Below the pieces are notes generated by a model. It did not search any database, was not told the origin of the DNA, and worked only from the letters and a program-made list of their open reading frames with translations. The translations under genes and the position numbers were made by a program. A DNA stretch of 54,381 nt from Prosthecobacter sp. GTDB taxonomy: Bacteria; Verrucomicrobiota; Verrucomicrobiia; Verrucomicrobiales; Verrucomicrobiaceae. The stretch lies in contig NZ_JACSRD010000213.1 in assembly GCF_014879935.1 (NCBI RefSeq), positions 1-54,381 on the forward strand, in the 5' to 3' direction. Shown piece after piece: positions 8,500 through 17,959 of the stretch. Numbering within the stretch: position 1 is the first letter of the stretch; each line of letters opens with the position of its first letter.

Positions 8500-9404
8500 G
8501 CCGCAAAACCCAGCTCGAAGTGGACGGTGTCCAGGTGCCTGTCAGCAATCTGGACAAGGTGCTGTTTCCCCAGGCCGGCTTCACCAAGGGCGATGTCATC
8601 GACTACTACGCCCGCATCGCACCGCAGATGCTGCCGCATCTCAAAGCGCGTGCGTTGACGCTGAAGCGTTACCCCGACGGCGTGGACAAGTTCTTCTTCT
8701 ACGAGAAGCAGTGCCCGGATCACCGCCCGGACTGGGTGAGGACCACACGCGTGGCGAAAACCAAGGGTCACATCGACTACTGCGTCATCGACGACCTGCC
8801 CTCGCTCGTGTGGGCCGCGAATCTGGCGAATCTCGAGTTCCACACCTTCCTGCATCGCAAAACAGCCACCCACCGGCCCACGGCGCTGGCCTTTGACCTC
8901 GATCCCGGTGCGCCGGCGGACATTCTCACGTGTTGCGAGGTGGGACTGCTGCTGCGGGACTGCTTTGACTCGCTGGGGCTGCAATCCTTCCCGAAGACCT
9001 CCGGCTCCAAAGGCCTGCAGGTCTATGTGCCGCTGAACACACCGGTGACATACGAGCGCACCAAGGCCTTTGCCCTGGCTGTGGCGCAGGCGCTGGAGAG
9101 CCAGCTTCCGGAACTCGTGGTGTCAAACATGCTCAAGAAGCTCCGCACCGGGAAGGTGCTGGTGGATTGGAGCCAGAACGACGACCACAAGACCACTGTG
9201 TGCGTCTATTCGCTGCGGGCCAAGGAGCGGCCCACCGTCTCCACACCGGTGACGTGGGATGAAGTGGCCTCCGCGCTGAAACGACGGAAGAAGCTCGTGT
9301 TTGAGACCAAGGACGTGCTGAAACGCGTGAAGAAGCAGGGGGATCTCTTCGCACCGGTTCTCACGCTGAAGCAAAAGCTGCCCGCGCTCAAGGCGCTGGG
9401 ATGA
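8496..9404 (+). CDS. LigD-type primase-polymerase, free-standing
   Basis: The 302-residue protein corresponds to the LigD polymerase domain, an archaeo-eukaryotic primase fold that adds nucleotides at broken ends. It starts SNLDKVLFP after a short leader. The catalytic pair lies in LAFDLDPG (D-x-D), and the SGSKGLQVYVP motif carries the conserved His/Ser-region equivalents. WSQNDDHKTTV near the end carries the third-metal-region residues in variant form. It overlaps the ligase gene by ATGA, so the two are translationally coupled. In many bacteria this domain is fused to the ligase; here LigD is split into two chains. It probably works with the Ku and LigD products. Confidence 0.9.
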   Translation: MSRKTQLEVDGVQVPVSNLDKVLFPQAGFTKGDVIDYYARIAPQMLPHLKARALTLKRYPDGVDKFFFYEKQCPDHRPDWVRTTRVAKTKGHIDYCVIDDLPSLVWAANLANLEFHTFLHRKTATHRPTALAFDLDPGAPADILTCCEVGLLLRDCFDSLGLQSFPKTSGSKGLQVYVPLNTPVTYERTKAFALAVAQALESQLPELVVSNMLKKLRTGKVLVDWSQNDDHKTTVCVYSLRAKERPTVSTPVTWDEVASALKRRKKLVFETKDVLKRVKKQGDLFAPVLTLKQKLPALKALG

Positions 9405-9444
9405 AGACCACATCCGGCATGCTGCCCGTCCGCGATTTCAGGGC

Positions 9445-9597
9445 ATGAGCAACATCCTCCTCATCATTCTTCTCCTCCTCGTCCTCGGTGCGCTTCCTGC
9501 GTGGCCCTACAGCGCGAACTGGGGCTACTACCCCAGCGGCGGACTCGGCCTCATCCTGCTGATCCTGCTGATCCTGGTGCTGCTCGGGAAGCTCTGA
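9445..9597 (+). CDS. DUF3309-like small membrane protein
   Basis: A 50-residue protein starting at the ATG at 9445. It is almost wholly hydrophobic: one leucine/isoleucine helix (residues 4-17), a central WPYSANWGYYPSGG segment, and a second helix (34-47). The central Trp-Pro-Tyr and Gly-Tyr-Tyr-Pro-Ser-Gly-Gly pattern is the signature of the DUF3309 family, whose role is unknown. It sits 40 nt after the polymerase gene and 68 nt before topoisomerase IB, inside the end-joining cluster, so it may share a transcript. Confidence 0.8.
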   Translation: MSNILLIILLLLVLGALPAWPYSANWGYYPSGGLGLILLILLILVLLGKL

Positions 9598-9665
9598 GGA
9601 TTCGCTCACGTTTTGACAGCGCCGCAGGACTTTTCACGCAGGCGCGTGATCAACGGGCTTCATGC

Positions 9666-10772
9666 ATGAGCGCCAAACGCCATCCCGGCAATCCCGTCGC
9701 CGCGGCCCGGCAGGCAGGCTTGCGCTACGTTTCCGATCAGAGCCCTGGCATCCGCCGCATCGCCGCAGGGAAGGGGCGCTTCGTTTTCCGCCAGCCCGGT
9801 GGCGGTCGCATCTCAGCCAAGGACGCGGACCGCATCCGCCGTCTCGCCATTCCACCCGCGTGGACGGAGGTGTGGATCTGCCCCCTGGAAAACGGGCATG
9901 TCCAGGCCACCGGCCGCGACGCACGGGGACGGAAGCAGTATCGCTATCACGAGCGCTGGCGGATCATACGCGACGAGGCGAAGTTCGACCGCGTGCTCGA
10001 CTTTGGCGAGGCGCTGCCACGCATCCGCCGCTGCGTCGCCGCGCATTTGAAACGTCCCGGCATGGACCGCTGCAAAGTCATGGCCACCATCATCCGTCTG
10101 CTGGAGAGGACGCTGATCCGTGTCGGCAATGACGAGTATGCGCGGCAAAACGGCAGCTACGGCCTCACCACGCTGCGCAATCATCATGCGAAAATCCGGG
10201 GGGCGCAGATTGTCTTCGAATTCAAGGGCAAGAGCGGCAAACGGCATCGTGTGGGCGTGCAGGACGCACGTCTGGCGCGGCTCGTGCGGCGCTGCCAGGA
10301 GCTGCCGGGGCAGGAGCTCTTCGGCTATGTCGATGACCATGGCGTCGTGCGTGACGTCAGCTCTGGCGATGTGAACGACTACCTGCGCGAGATCGCCGGC
10401 AGCGACTTTTCGGCCAAGGACTTCCGCACCTGGGCCGGCACCGTCATGGCCGCCAGCGCCCTGCGCGAGCTCGGCGGCTGCCAGTCCGCCCGGCAGGCGA
10501 AGCGCAACATCATCCAGGTTGTCGAGCGCGTGTCCAGGGCGCTTGGGAACACCCCCGCCATCTGCCGCCGCTGCTACGTGCATCCCGCCGTTCTCGATGG
10601 CTACCTCGCCGGTCGCAGCATCGATGCCCTGTGCGGTTCAAACGCCCGCAACCTCCGCAAAGTCGTCCACAAGCTCCGCACCGAGGAACTCGACGTGATG
10701 CAGCAGCTCCGCACCCAACTCCGCCGTGCCAAGGTTCATCGTCCCGCCACGCGTCCAAAACGCGCATCCTGA
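9666..10772 (+). CDS. DNA topoisomerase IB
   Basis: The 368-residue enzyme relaxes supercoils by a 3'-phosphotyrosyl intermediate. The N-terminal domain includes GIRRIAAGKGR and DRIRRLAIPPAW. The catalytic domain has KVMATIIRLLERTLIRVGN, the LTTLRNHH segment, and DFRTWAGT, which carries a catalytic Arg. The nucleophile is Y304 in CRRCYVHPAV. The ATG at 9666 is chosen since the family N-terminus starts soon after it; the open frame upstream is non-coding. Bacterial members of this poxvirus-like family are about 340-370 residues. It ends the end-joining cluster. Co-occurrence of type IB topoisomerase with Ku/LigD suggests a stress-related DNA-repair unit (inference). Confidence 0.9.
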   Translation: MSAKRHPGNPVAAARQAGLRYVSDQSPGIRRIAAGKGRFVFRQPGGGRISAKDADRIRRLAIPPAWTEVWICPLENGHVQATGRDARGRKQYRYHERWRIIRDEAKFDRVLDFGEALPRIRRCVAAHLKRPGMDRCKVMATIIRLLERTLIRVGNDEYARQNGSYGLTTLRNHHAKIRGAQIVFEFKGKSGKRHRVGVQDARLARLVRRCQELPGQELFGYVDDHGVVRDVSSGDVNDYLREIAGSDFSAKDFRTWAGTVMAASALRELGGCQSARQAKRNIIQVVERVSRALGNTPAICRRCYVHPAVLDGYLAGRSIDALCGSNARNLRKVVHKLRTEELDVMQQLRTQLRRAKVHRPATRPKRAS

Positions 10773-10844
10773 CTCATCGAACCTGGAACGTGAAACTTGA
10801 AACTTGGAAGCTGAACCCAATCCCCCGTCTCTTCCGCAAACAAA

Positions 10845-10883
10845 AGCTCCCGCGCGGCGCAACACATCGCCGGCGCGGGAGCT
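10845..10883 (-). terminator. Terminator of the CsbD-like lipoprotein gene
   Basis: AGCTCCCGCGC (10845-10855) pairs perfectly with GCGCGGGAGCT (10873-10883). On the minus strand it is followed by CTTTTGTTTG, giving a U-containing tail. It lies 23 nt beyond the stop of the lipoprotein gene. Confidence 0.65.
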
Positions 10884-10906
10884 GACCAGAACACAAGCCA
10901 CCTGGC

Positions 10907-11239
10907 TTACAATTCATTCAAGATGCGCTCGACTTCCTCGCGGCTCTTGCCCAGACGCTGCTGGAGACGGCCGTACAGCTCGTCCTCCTTGCCGTTTTGA
11001 TACATCAGGTCGTCGTCCGTGAGCTGGGCGAACTTCTGCTTCAGCTTGCCTTTCATCTCGTTCCAGTTGCCCTTGATCTTCAGCGTGCTTGGCGAGTCCG
11101 TGGCCGCCTCACGAGCGTCTTCGCGTTGTTCGCGGGCCTCTTCACGAGCTTCGCGGGCTTCCTCCCGGACATTGGAGTTTTTTTCACACGACGACAGGCA
11201 GAGAGTCAATGGCAGGGCGAACAGGCAGAGGGTTTTCAT
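10907..11239 (-). CDS. CsbD-like domain lipoprotein
   Basis: The 110-residue protein starts with a lipoprotein signal peptide ([18 protein letters not shown]), with the lipidated cysteine at position 18. Next is a highly charged stretch of [14 protein letters not shown] type, probably an extended helix (about residues 24-45). The C-terminal 60 residues resemble CsbD stress-response proteins: [17 protein letters not shown] and a helix ending in EVERILNEL. CsbD proteins are usually cytoplasmic; attachment of the domain to a lipid anchor puts it in the periplasm. The start at 11239 is set by the signal peptide; the frame is open further upstream but without signal. An SDR gene lies upstream on the same strand, 62 nt away. 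Confidence 0.8.
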   Translation of the reverse strand: MKTLCLFALPLTLCLSSCEKNSNVREEAREAREEAREQREDAREAATDSPSTLKIKGNWNEMKGKLKQKFAQLTDDDLMYQNGKEDELYGRLQQRLGKSREEVERILNEL

Positions 11240-11301
11240 AGGGTTGGTGGGTGGATGCACTGACAGATCGGTCAGGTGCCCGGCCTTGGATGTATCGGGG
11301 G

Positions 11302-12183
11302 TCAAATCGGCATCTGGCCGCCAGTCGCGCCATAGATCTCTCCGGTCACGTAACTGGCCGCCGGGCTGGCCAGAAACACAAACACCGGCGCCATCTCCAC
11401 CGGTTGTGCCGCGCGGCCAAAGGTGGTGTGCGCCCCGAAGGTCCGCACGCGTTCCTGCGGCAAAGTCGCCGGAATCAGGGGCGTCCACACCGGCCCCGGA
11501 GCCACTCCATTCACACGCACGCCCTGCTTCATCGCCAGATGTGCCAGGGACCGGGTGAAGCTCGCGATCGCTGCCTTCGATGACGCGTAGGCCAGCAGGC
11601 TGGGGCTCGGATCAAAGGACTGGATCGATGCTGTGTTGATGATCGATCCGCCCGGCTTCATCTGCGGCAGCAGCGCCTGGCAGAGCCGGAACATGCCCAG
11701 CACGTTCACATGATAGGTTTCCTCGAACTCACCATCCGGGATCTCCGCGAACGCCTCATGCGAGCGCTGGAATGCCGCGTTGTTCACCAGGATGTCGATG
11801 CCGCCCAGCGCCGTCACCGCATCTTCCGCCACCGACTGGCAGGTGGTCTTGGAATCCAGGTTCCCCGGCAGCAACACCGCGCGTCGTCCGGCGTCCGTCA
11901 CGAGTTTTTCTGTCACCTTCGCATCGTCATGCTCTGACAGGTAGGAGATGGCCACATCCGCCCCTTCGCGGGCAAAGGCCAGCGCCACCGCCCGGCCGAT
12001 GCCGCTGTCCGCGCCCGTGATCAGCGCCCGGCAGCCCTGCAGGCCCGATGCAGCGGCTTTTTGGATGGCTGCAACGCCCGGAAACGGCGCTGAAACGGCT
12101 TTTAGCCATGCTGCAACGACTTCAGCGTGGTATCCGGGCGTTTCAGGCATTGTTGCGGGCGAGGCAGGGCTGGAGACGGCCAT
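11302..12183 (-). CDS. SDR-family oxidoreductase (YghA/general stress protein 39-like)
   Basis: The 293-residue protein is a classical short-chain dehydrogenase with an N-terminal extension of about 50 residues. The cofactor loop is [12 protein letters not shown] near residues 55-66, followed by NNAAF. The catalytic serine is in NTASIQSF and the YxxxK pair in YASSKAA. The C-terminus ends [15 protein letters not shown], typical of the YghA group, which reduces aldehydes or sugars with NAD(P)H. A start at the in-frame Met12 is also possible. A perfect 8-bp palindrome sits 20 nt upstream. Such genes often belong to a general stress regulon; with the CsbD-like neighbour this fits, but it is inference. 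Confidence 0.87.
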   Translation of the reverse strand: MAVSSPASPATMPETPGYHAEVVAAWLKAVSAPFPGVAAIQKAAASGLQGCRALITGADSGIGRAVALAFAREGADVAISYLSEHDDAKVTEKLVTDAGRRAVLLPGNLDSKTTCQSVAEDAVTALGGIDILVNNAAFQRSHEAFAEIPDGEFEETYHVNVLGMFRLCQALLPQMKPGGSIINTASIQSFDPSPSLLAYASSKAAIASFTRSLAHLAMKQGVRVNGVAPGPVWTPLIPATLPQERVRTFGAHTTFGRAAQPVEMAPVFVFLASPAASYVTGEIYGATGGQMPI

Positions 12184-12202
12184 TGCAGGAGAAAAAAGAG
12201 GC

Positions 12203-12219
12203 GTAACTCATTGAGTTAC
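12203..12219. promoter_or_regulatory. Palindrome upstream of the SDR gene
   Basis: GTAACTCA-T-TGAGTTAC is a perfect 8-bp inverted repeat around one central base, 20 nt upstream of the SDR start. The position suits an operator or a leader hairpin. No known regulator can be named. Confidence 0.4.
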
Positions 12220-12459
12220 AGGCTTGTTCTAGGCAGTCTATGGGGTGTGAATCTAGAAAAGGCTTGCGAACTGAGGAAAAGGTTTATGCTTGAGCCAAGT
12301 TCGGGGGCCTAGGAAGCGATTCCGGGGCTCCTTGGACGGTTGAATGAGGCACACCGACCATGAGCCGCTCTTTCATTCTCCTATCCCATCGCAGGCGCGT
12401 GAATTGCCGCCGCCCTGCGGGTGCGATGCTGACGCGTCGCGAACGTCACTGCCACACCG

Positions 12460-13557
12460 ATGCCGAACCCTGCCGGTCCCCGCTGGAATGATGGCCTGAC
12501 GTTTTGGAACGACGGCTCCTTGTGGTCGAGTTCCTCAAGCCCGGCCGTGCCTGCCGCCTCTTTGCCAAGCCAACCCATCAACCTCAACACCCTGACCACC
12601 ATGCAATTCTGGGAAATCACCAAGGAACGCGCCCAACTGTCCCTGACCGTGTGGACGCAGCACGCGCCGACGCTCAAGATCGGCACGCAAGGCACGACGG
12701 AACTGACCGCGCTGATCGCGCAGTATGAGCCGCTGGTGCAGATGCGTGCGGTGAAGCAGGATGACGCCGACGCGGCCTATCGCGCCGGGCAGGCGACGCT
12801 GCAAAAGCTGAAGGTGCTGGGCACGAAGATCCCGCAGATCATCGAAGGCATGCTGGGGGACAATGTGCTGCTGATGAAGGACCTGAAGGACGTGTATCAG
12901 ATTTCCCCGCGCACGGAGGGCACCATCCTGGAGCGTGCCCGGGCGCTGTATCCGGTGTGGGTGCGGGCGAACACGGCCCTGGCCGCGCTGACCCCTGCAC
13001 AGCCACCCATCACGCGGGTGCTGCAAGGCATGCCACAGACGGCGGCGATGTTCAAGGCGTTGCTGGACGGCTACACGACGGAGGTGCAGGCCGTCAGCGA
13101 CACCGAAGGACTGCTGGAGGCGACGCGGAAGGAGCTGAAGGACCTGGACGACGAGACGGACCAGCTCATCAAGAAGTGGTACAAGGTGATGAAGGCCAGC
13201 TACGATCCCGGCTCGCCCGAATACGAGGCGCTGGGCAGCATCCCGACCGAGACGGGCACACCGGCACCGGACACGACCGAGATCAACACGGTGATGCAGG
13301 GCGGGGAGGACGGCCTGCATGTGAAGGCGGATTACGTGCCGGGTGGCGGTGCGCATGCGACGACGCAACTGCTGAAGTGGATGGTGGTGGGCGTGGACAC
13401 GGGCTTCACGCACAGCGTGCCGCTGGAGGCGGCGGGCAACGAGATCGGGCCGTTCACGGTGGGTCAGACGGTGAAACTGATCACGGAGGCGACGAACAGC
13501 AGCGGCACGCGCACCAGCGCGGAAAGAACGATCACCATCGAACCGCCGATCGTGTAG
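12460..13557 (+). CDS. Protein of unknown function, helical core with C-terminal beta domain
   Basis: The 365-residue protein has no signal peptide. It opens with a Trp-Asn rich leader (RWNDGLTFWNDGSLW). From residue 48 (MQFWEITKERAQ) to about 260 the sequence is mainly amphipathic helix, including a Lys/Asp-rich part (KELKDLDDETDQLIKKWYK). The last 90 residues look like a fibronectin-like beta domain (KWMVVGVDTGFTHSVPL ... GTRTSAERTITI). I recognise the overall pattern as recurrent in Verrucomicrobiota proteins without known role, but cannot name a family. Met48 at 12601 is an alternative start. The gene stands alone, with a strong palindrome after its stop. Confidence 0.65.
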   Translation: MPNPAGPRWNDGLTFWNDGSLWSSSSSPAVPAASLPSQPINLNTLTTMQFWEITKERAQLSLTVWTQHAPTLKIGTQGTTELTALIAQYEPLVQMRAVKQDDADAAYRAGQATLQKLKVLGTKIPQIIEGMLGDNVLLMKDLKDVYQISPRTEGTILERARALYPVWVRANTALAALTPAQPPITRVLQGMPQTAAMFKALLDGYTTEVQAVSDTEGLLEATRKELKDLDDETDQLIKKWYKVMKASYDPGSPEYEALGSIPTETGTPAPDTTEINTVMQGGEDGLHVKADYVPGGGAHATTQLLKWMVVGVDTGFTHSVPLEAAGNEIGPFTVGQTVKLITEATNSSGTRTSAERTITIEPPIV

Positions 13558-13565
13558 CGCGCAGC

Positions 13566-13628
13566 CCAAGGAGCGGGGGACTCTGTCCCCCGCGTTTCCA
13601 AACCGGGGGTGGCCCACCCGCTCCTTGG
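13566..13628. repeat. Long nested palindrome after the unknown gene
   Basis: CCAAGGAGCGGG (13566-13577) pairs perfectly with CCCGCTCCTTGG (13617-13628). A second hairpin, GCGGGGGA/TCCCCCGC (13573-13580 with 13586-13593), competes within the same element. There is no U-tract. It resembles a dispersed REP-like element lying between convergent genes. Confidence 0.6.
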
Positions 13629-13707
13629 TGCGCTGGGCGGGCAAAAGAATGTGCAGGATGACAATTGGACGCGAAGCGAGAGCGCTGAGGGGAAGGGGTA
13701 ACCAGAC

Positions 13708-14802
13708 TCAGGGCTTGGCGGTCTTGGGAGGTAGTCCCTCCTTTGGGGCAGGCGTTTGCTCGATGAGTTTTATCAGGTCGTGATCCGACGCGGCCTTCGC
13801 CACATCGCGCAGTGCCACGCGCCAGGACTCAGACAGCGCGGCACCCCGTTGAAGCAGGATGTGGCAGGACTTGAGAGCGCCCTGCAGCTCGGTCAGACCC
13901 GTTTCAGACAACACGCGCGGCTTGTTGCTTTTCGCTTCCGCCTCGCGGGCTTTCTGCGCCAGTTCCGCAGCGACGACGAGCGGTGTTTTTTGATTTGAAT
14001 CGGCAGGGTCGATGACATGACCTTGGTCCAGCAGGTAGTCGATGACTGCGGGAGCGCCTTTCTCGGCCGCGCAATGCAGCGCGGATCGTTGTCGCTGCCA
14101 GGCAGAACGGCCTGAATACCTGGCGTTCACATCCAATCCCGCTTCGATCAGACGTTTGACGGCAGGAAGATAGCCTCGGCGGCACTCGCCATGGTATTCC
14201 TCCACCGCCTCACGGACGGCGATGGCGGAGGGATCGGTCTCGTCGCGGGAGAAGATCTTGTGGGCTGTCGTCACGCCGGTGTCGGCGCGCTTGACCTCGT
14301 AGTACTGGCCGCCCGCCTCGTTGCCATAGATCCTCACAGAGAAGGGGTCGGCTTGGAGGTTGAGCGCGTTGCTGTAGCGGGAATGCTGTTGCAGGCCGAT
14401 TCCGAGCACGTCGGACCTCCACGCCTCTTTTCCAGTGGTCAAATCGACGGCGACGATTGTGGCACCATCCGATGCTGGGCTGAAGAGGGCGTAGTAAAGC
14501 CGGTCTTCCCAGATTGAAAACACGGTGCAGGTGTGGCCTTTGAAGGTGAAGACCTCGCGCTCGCCTTCGAAGAAGGATATGTGGAGATGGTGGCGCAGTT
14601 TTTCCTGCTTCGAGAGGAGGCGGACATGGTACTTTGGACTGATGCGATTCACGAAGGCAAAGGGGCTCGCAGCGCGTTCGTCCCACTCCCACGGGACGTC
14701 TTTCGCGCCCTGGTTCCAGAAGGCAGGCATCTGTGCGCGGGCGGCGCCTGGATGAAAGAGGACGAGCAGTGCGGAGAGTGCGAGGGCGAGGCCTGGGTTC
14801 AT
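13708..14802 (-). CDS. Secreted protein with beta-propeller-like segment and ankyrin repeats
   Basis: The 364-residue protein begins with a signal peptide of about 23 residues (LALALSALLVLFHPGAARA, cleavage near AQ). Residues 85-160 contain WD/PQQ-like strands (HTCTVFSIWEDRLYYALF, VDLTTGKEAWRSD). From about 205 there are ankyrin-type helices: a 'GYLPAVKRLIEAGLDVNAR' unit, 'SALHCAAEKGAPAVIDYLLDQG', and 'TPLVVAAELAQ', with a further degenerate unit near 325. Ankyrin repeats mediate protein contacts. It is expected in the periplasm or outside the cell. The partner is unknown. The C-terminus is Pro/Lys rich. Confidence 0.75.
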   Translation of the reverse strand: MNPGLALALSALLVLFHPGAARAQMPAFWNQGAKDVPWEWDERAASPFAFVNRISPKYHVRLLSKQEKLRHHLHISFFEGEREVFTFKGHTCTVFSIWEDRLYYALFSPASDGATIVAVDLTTGKEAWRSDVLGIGLQQHSRYSNALNLQADPFSVRIYGNEAGGQYYEVKRADTGVTTAHKIFSRDETDPSAIAVREAVEEYHGECRRGYLPAVKRLIEAGLDVNARYSGRSAWQRQRSALHCAAEKGAPAVIDYLLDQGHVIDPADSNQKTPLVVAAELAQKAREAEAKSNKPRVLSETGLTELQGALKSCHILLQRGAALSESWRVALRDVAKAASDHDLIKLIEQTPAPKEGLPPKTAKP

Positions 14803-14963
14803 GGCGGGGGCGTGGTGCGAGTGGATGGCGTGCGTGATGCGGTGGCTGTGGTTGTGGAGGGTACCTTTCCACGCCGTGTGCTGTCGATGCTTTTGTCGGA
14901 AGGTTCAGATGCTGCCGCGAGACGCGGGGGCGCGATGATTGCAGGCACCGACGGAGCACGAAA

Positions 14964-14989
14964 AAGGGCAACGCTTTCGCGTTGCCCTT
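14964..14989 (-). terminator. Intrinsic terminator of the ATP synthase operon
   Basis: AAGGGCAACGC (14964-14974) and GCGTTGCCCTT (14979-14989) form a perfect 11-bp stem closed by a 4-nt loop (GAAA on the minus strand). On the minus strand a run of T residues follows. It lies 27 nt past the atpC stop. Confidence 0.9.
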
Positions 14990-15015
14990 GAGGGATTCGA
15001 TGGAACGAAGGCGGC

Positions 15016-15432
15016 TCAGACCGTCCTGCGCTTGCGCTTGAGGTGGAGCTGGGCGGTGCTGCGCTGGATGATGGCCATGACGGCGGCGACTTCTTCCTGC
15101 TGCTCGCCGGGTTTGAGGTCGGCGAGGGATTTCTGGGCGCGGTCGAGGGCTTCCTGAACGGCGGCTTCGTCGATCTTGTCGGCGTCGATGGCGAGATCCG
15201 TGAGGATGCGCGTGGCGGTGCCGGTGACTTCGACCAAGCCTTCGCCAACGGCGAATTCAGTCGTCTTGCCGCCTTTGGTGATGCGGAGCTCACCGGGCTT
15301 CAGCGTGGTGACGAGGTTGGCGTGCGCCGGCAGGACGCCCATCTCGCCCTCGTAACCCGGAAGCACGACGGTATCGACCTCATCGGAGAAGATGCGGGCT
15401 TCAGGAGTGACGATTTCGAGTTTGAGAGGCAT
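15016..15432 (-). CDS. atpC: F-type ATP synthase epsilon subunit
   Basis: The 138-residue central-stalk subunit begins LKLEIVTPEARIFSDEVDTVVLPG, the usual N-terminal beta-sandwich, with GYEGEMGVLPAHANLVT following. The C-terminal helical hairpin is about residues 90-135. It links rotation of the c-ring to catalysis and can inhibit ATP hydrolysis. Length is normal. It is last in the operon and is separated from atpD by 96 nt holding an unusual AT-rich inverted repeat. Confidence 0.95.
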   Translation of the reverse strand: MPLKLEIVTPEARIFSDEVDTVVLPGYEGEMGVLPAHANLVTTLKPGELRITKGGKTTEFAVGEGLVEVTGTATRILTDLAIDADKIDEAAVQEALDRAQKSLADLKPGEQQEEVAAVMAIIQRSTAQLHLKRKRRTV

Positions 15433-15436
15433 CTGA

Positions 15437-15525
15437 ATTTATGATTTGCGATTTGTGATTTATGATTTGGCAGGCGGTCGAGTCATGATCTTCAAATCAT
15501 AAGTCGAAAATCATAAATCATAAAT
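15437..15525. repeat. Imperfect 33-bp inverted repeat between atpD and atpC
   Basis: The arms 15437-15469 and 15493-15525 match at 28 of 33 positions when one is reverse-complemented, with a 23-nt spacer. Each arm is built of repeated ATGATTT/AAATCAT-like heptamers and is much AT-richer than the genes around it. As RNA it would form a long stem filling almost all of the atpD-atpC gap. Confidence 0.85.
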
Positions 15526-15528
15526 GGG

Positions 15529-17013
<1,485 letters not shown>

Positions 17014-17038
17014 TCAGAGGGACAAGAGAGGCTGCGCT

Positions 17039-17917
17039 TTATTCGAGGGCCATCTTGGCGGTGGTGATTTCGAGGAGTTCGTTGGTGATGCTGGCCTGGC
17101 GGAGCTTGTTGTACTCGAGGCTGAGGTCCTTGATCATCTGCTTGGCGTTGTCGGTGGCGTTCTTCATGGCCACCATCCGGCTGGAGTGCTCGGAAGCGCG
17201 GGATTCGAGCACCATCTGATACACGGTGTCGTTCACATACTGCGGGAGCACGGTTTCGAAGACGACGGCGGCGCTTGGCTCGAAGGTGTACTCCTGCGTG
17301 GCGGTGGCGGTCGCGATTTCGGGGGCGAAGTCACGCTTGCCACCGAGGGTCACCGGATTGACGGGCAGGATCTGCTCGACGGTGGGAAGCGTGGTGACGG
17401 TGTTGATAAAGTTGTTGAACACCACGAGCACCTTCTTGTATTCGCCGGTGAGGAATTTCTCCTGCAGGAAGCGGGCGACGCTGCGCACATCGGCGAACTT
17501 GGCGGGGTCCTTGATGGGGAAGTCAGCGAGCAGGTGGCGGCGCAGGCGATTGATGACCTGGACGGCCTTTTTGCCGATGGTGACGTAATCAACTTCGCCT
17601 TCGCTGAGTTCGCTGCTGAGAAGCTTTTTGAAGAGATTCGTGTTCAAGGCGCCGCAGAGACCTTTGTCACTGGCGATGAGCAACACGAGCATCTTGGAGC
17701 CCTTGCCCTCGCTGAAGAAGGGATGGAGACCTTCCTCGGCGTTGTCCTTGAGGTTGACGAGCACCTTGTTCAGCAGCTCGGCGTAGTGACGGCCGTTGGC
17801 GGCCTGATCCTGCGCCTTTTTCATCTTCGCTGCCGCGACGAGCTGCATGGCCTTGGTGATCTGGGCCGTGTTCTTGACCGATTTGATTCGGCGGCGGATG
17901 TCGCGTGTGGAAGGCAT
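17039..17917 (-). CDS. atpG: F-type ATP synthase gamma subunit
   Basis: The 292-residue rotor subunit starts MPSTRDIRRRIKSVKNTAQITKAMQLVAAAKMKKAQ, the typical N-terminal coiled coil. The middle domain has LLIASDKGLCGALNTNL. The C-terminal helix contains SRMVAMKNATDNA and NKLRQASITNELLEI. The two helices form the coiled-coil shaft turning inside alpha3beta3. Length is normal. It lies between atpA and atpD. Confidence 0.96.
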   Translation of the reverse strand: MPSTRDIRRRIKSVKNTAQITKAMQLVAAAKMKKAQDQAANGRHYAELLNKVLVNLKDNAEEGLHPFFSEGKGSKMLVLLIASDKGLCGALNTNLFKKLLSSELSEGEVDYVTIGKKAVQVINRLRRHLLADFPIKDPAKFADVRSVARFLQEKFLTGEYKKVLVVFNNFINTVTTLPTVEQILPVNPVTLGGKRDFAPEIATATATQEYTFEPSAAVVFETVLPQYVNDTVYQMVLESRASEHSSRMVAMKNATDNAKQMIKDLSLEYNKLRQASITNELLEITTAKMALE

Positions 17918-17959
17918 GGAGCGGAGAGCGAAGGGCTGGGAGAGGAGAGCTGGAAACGA

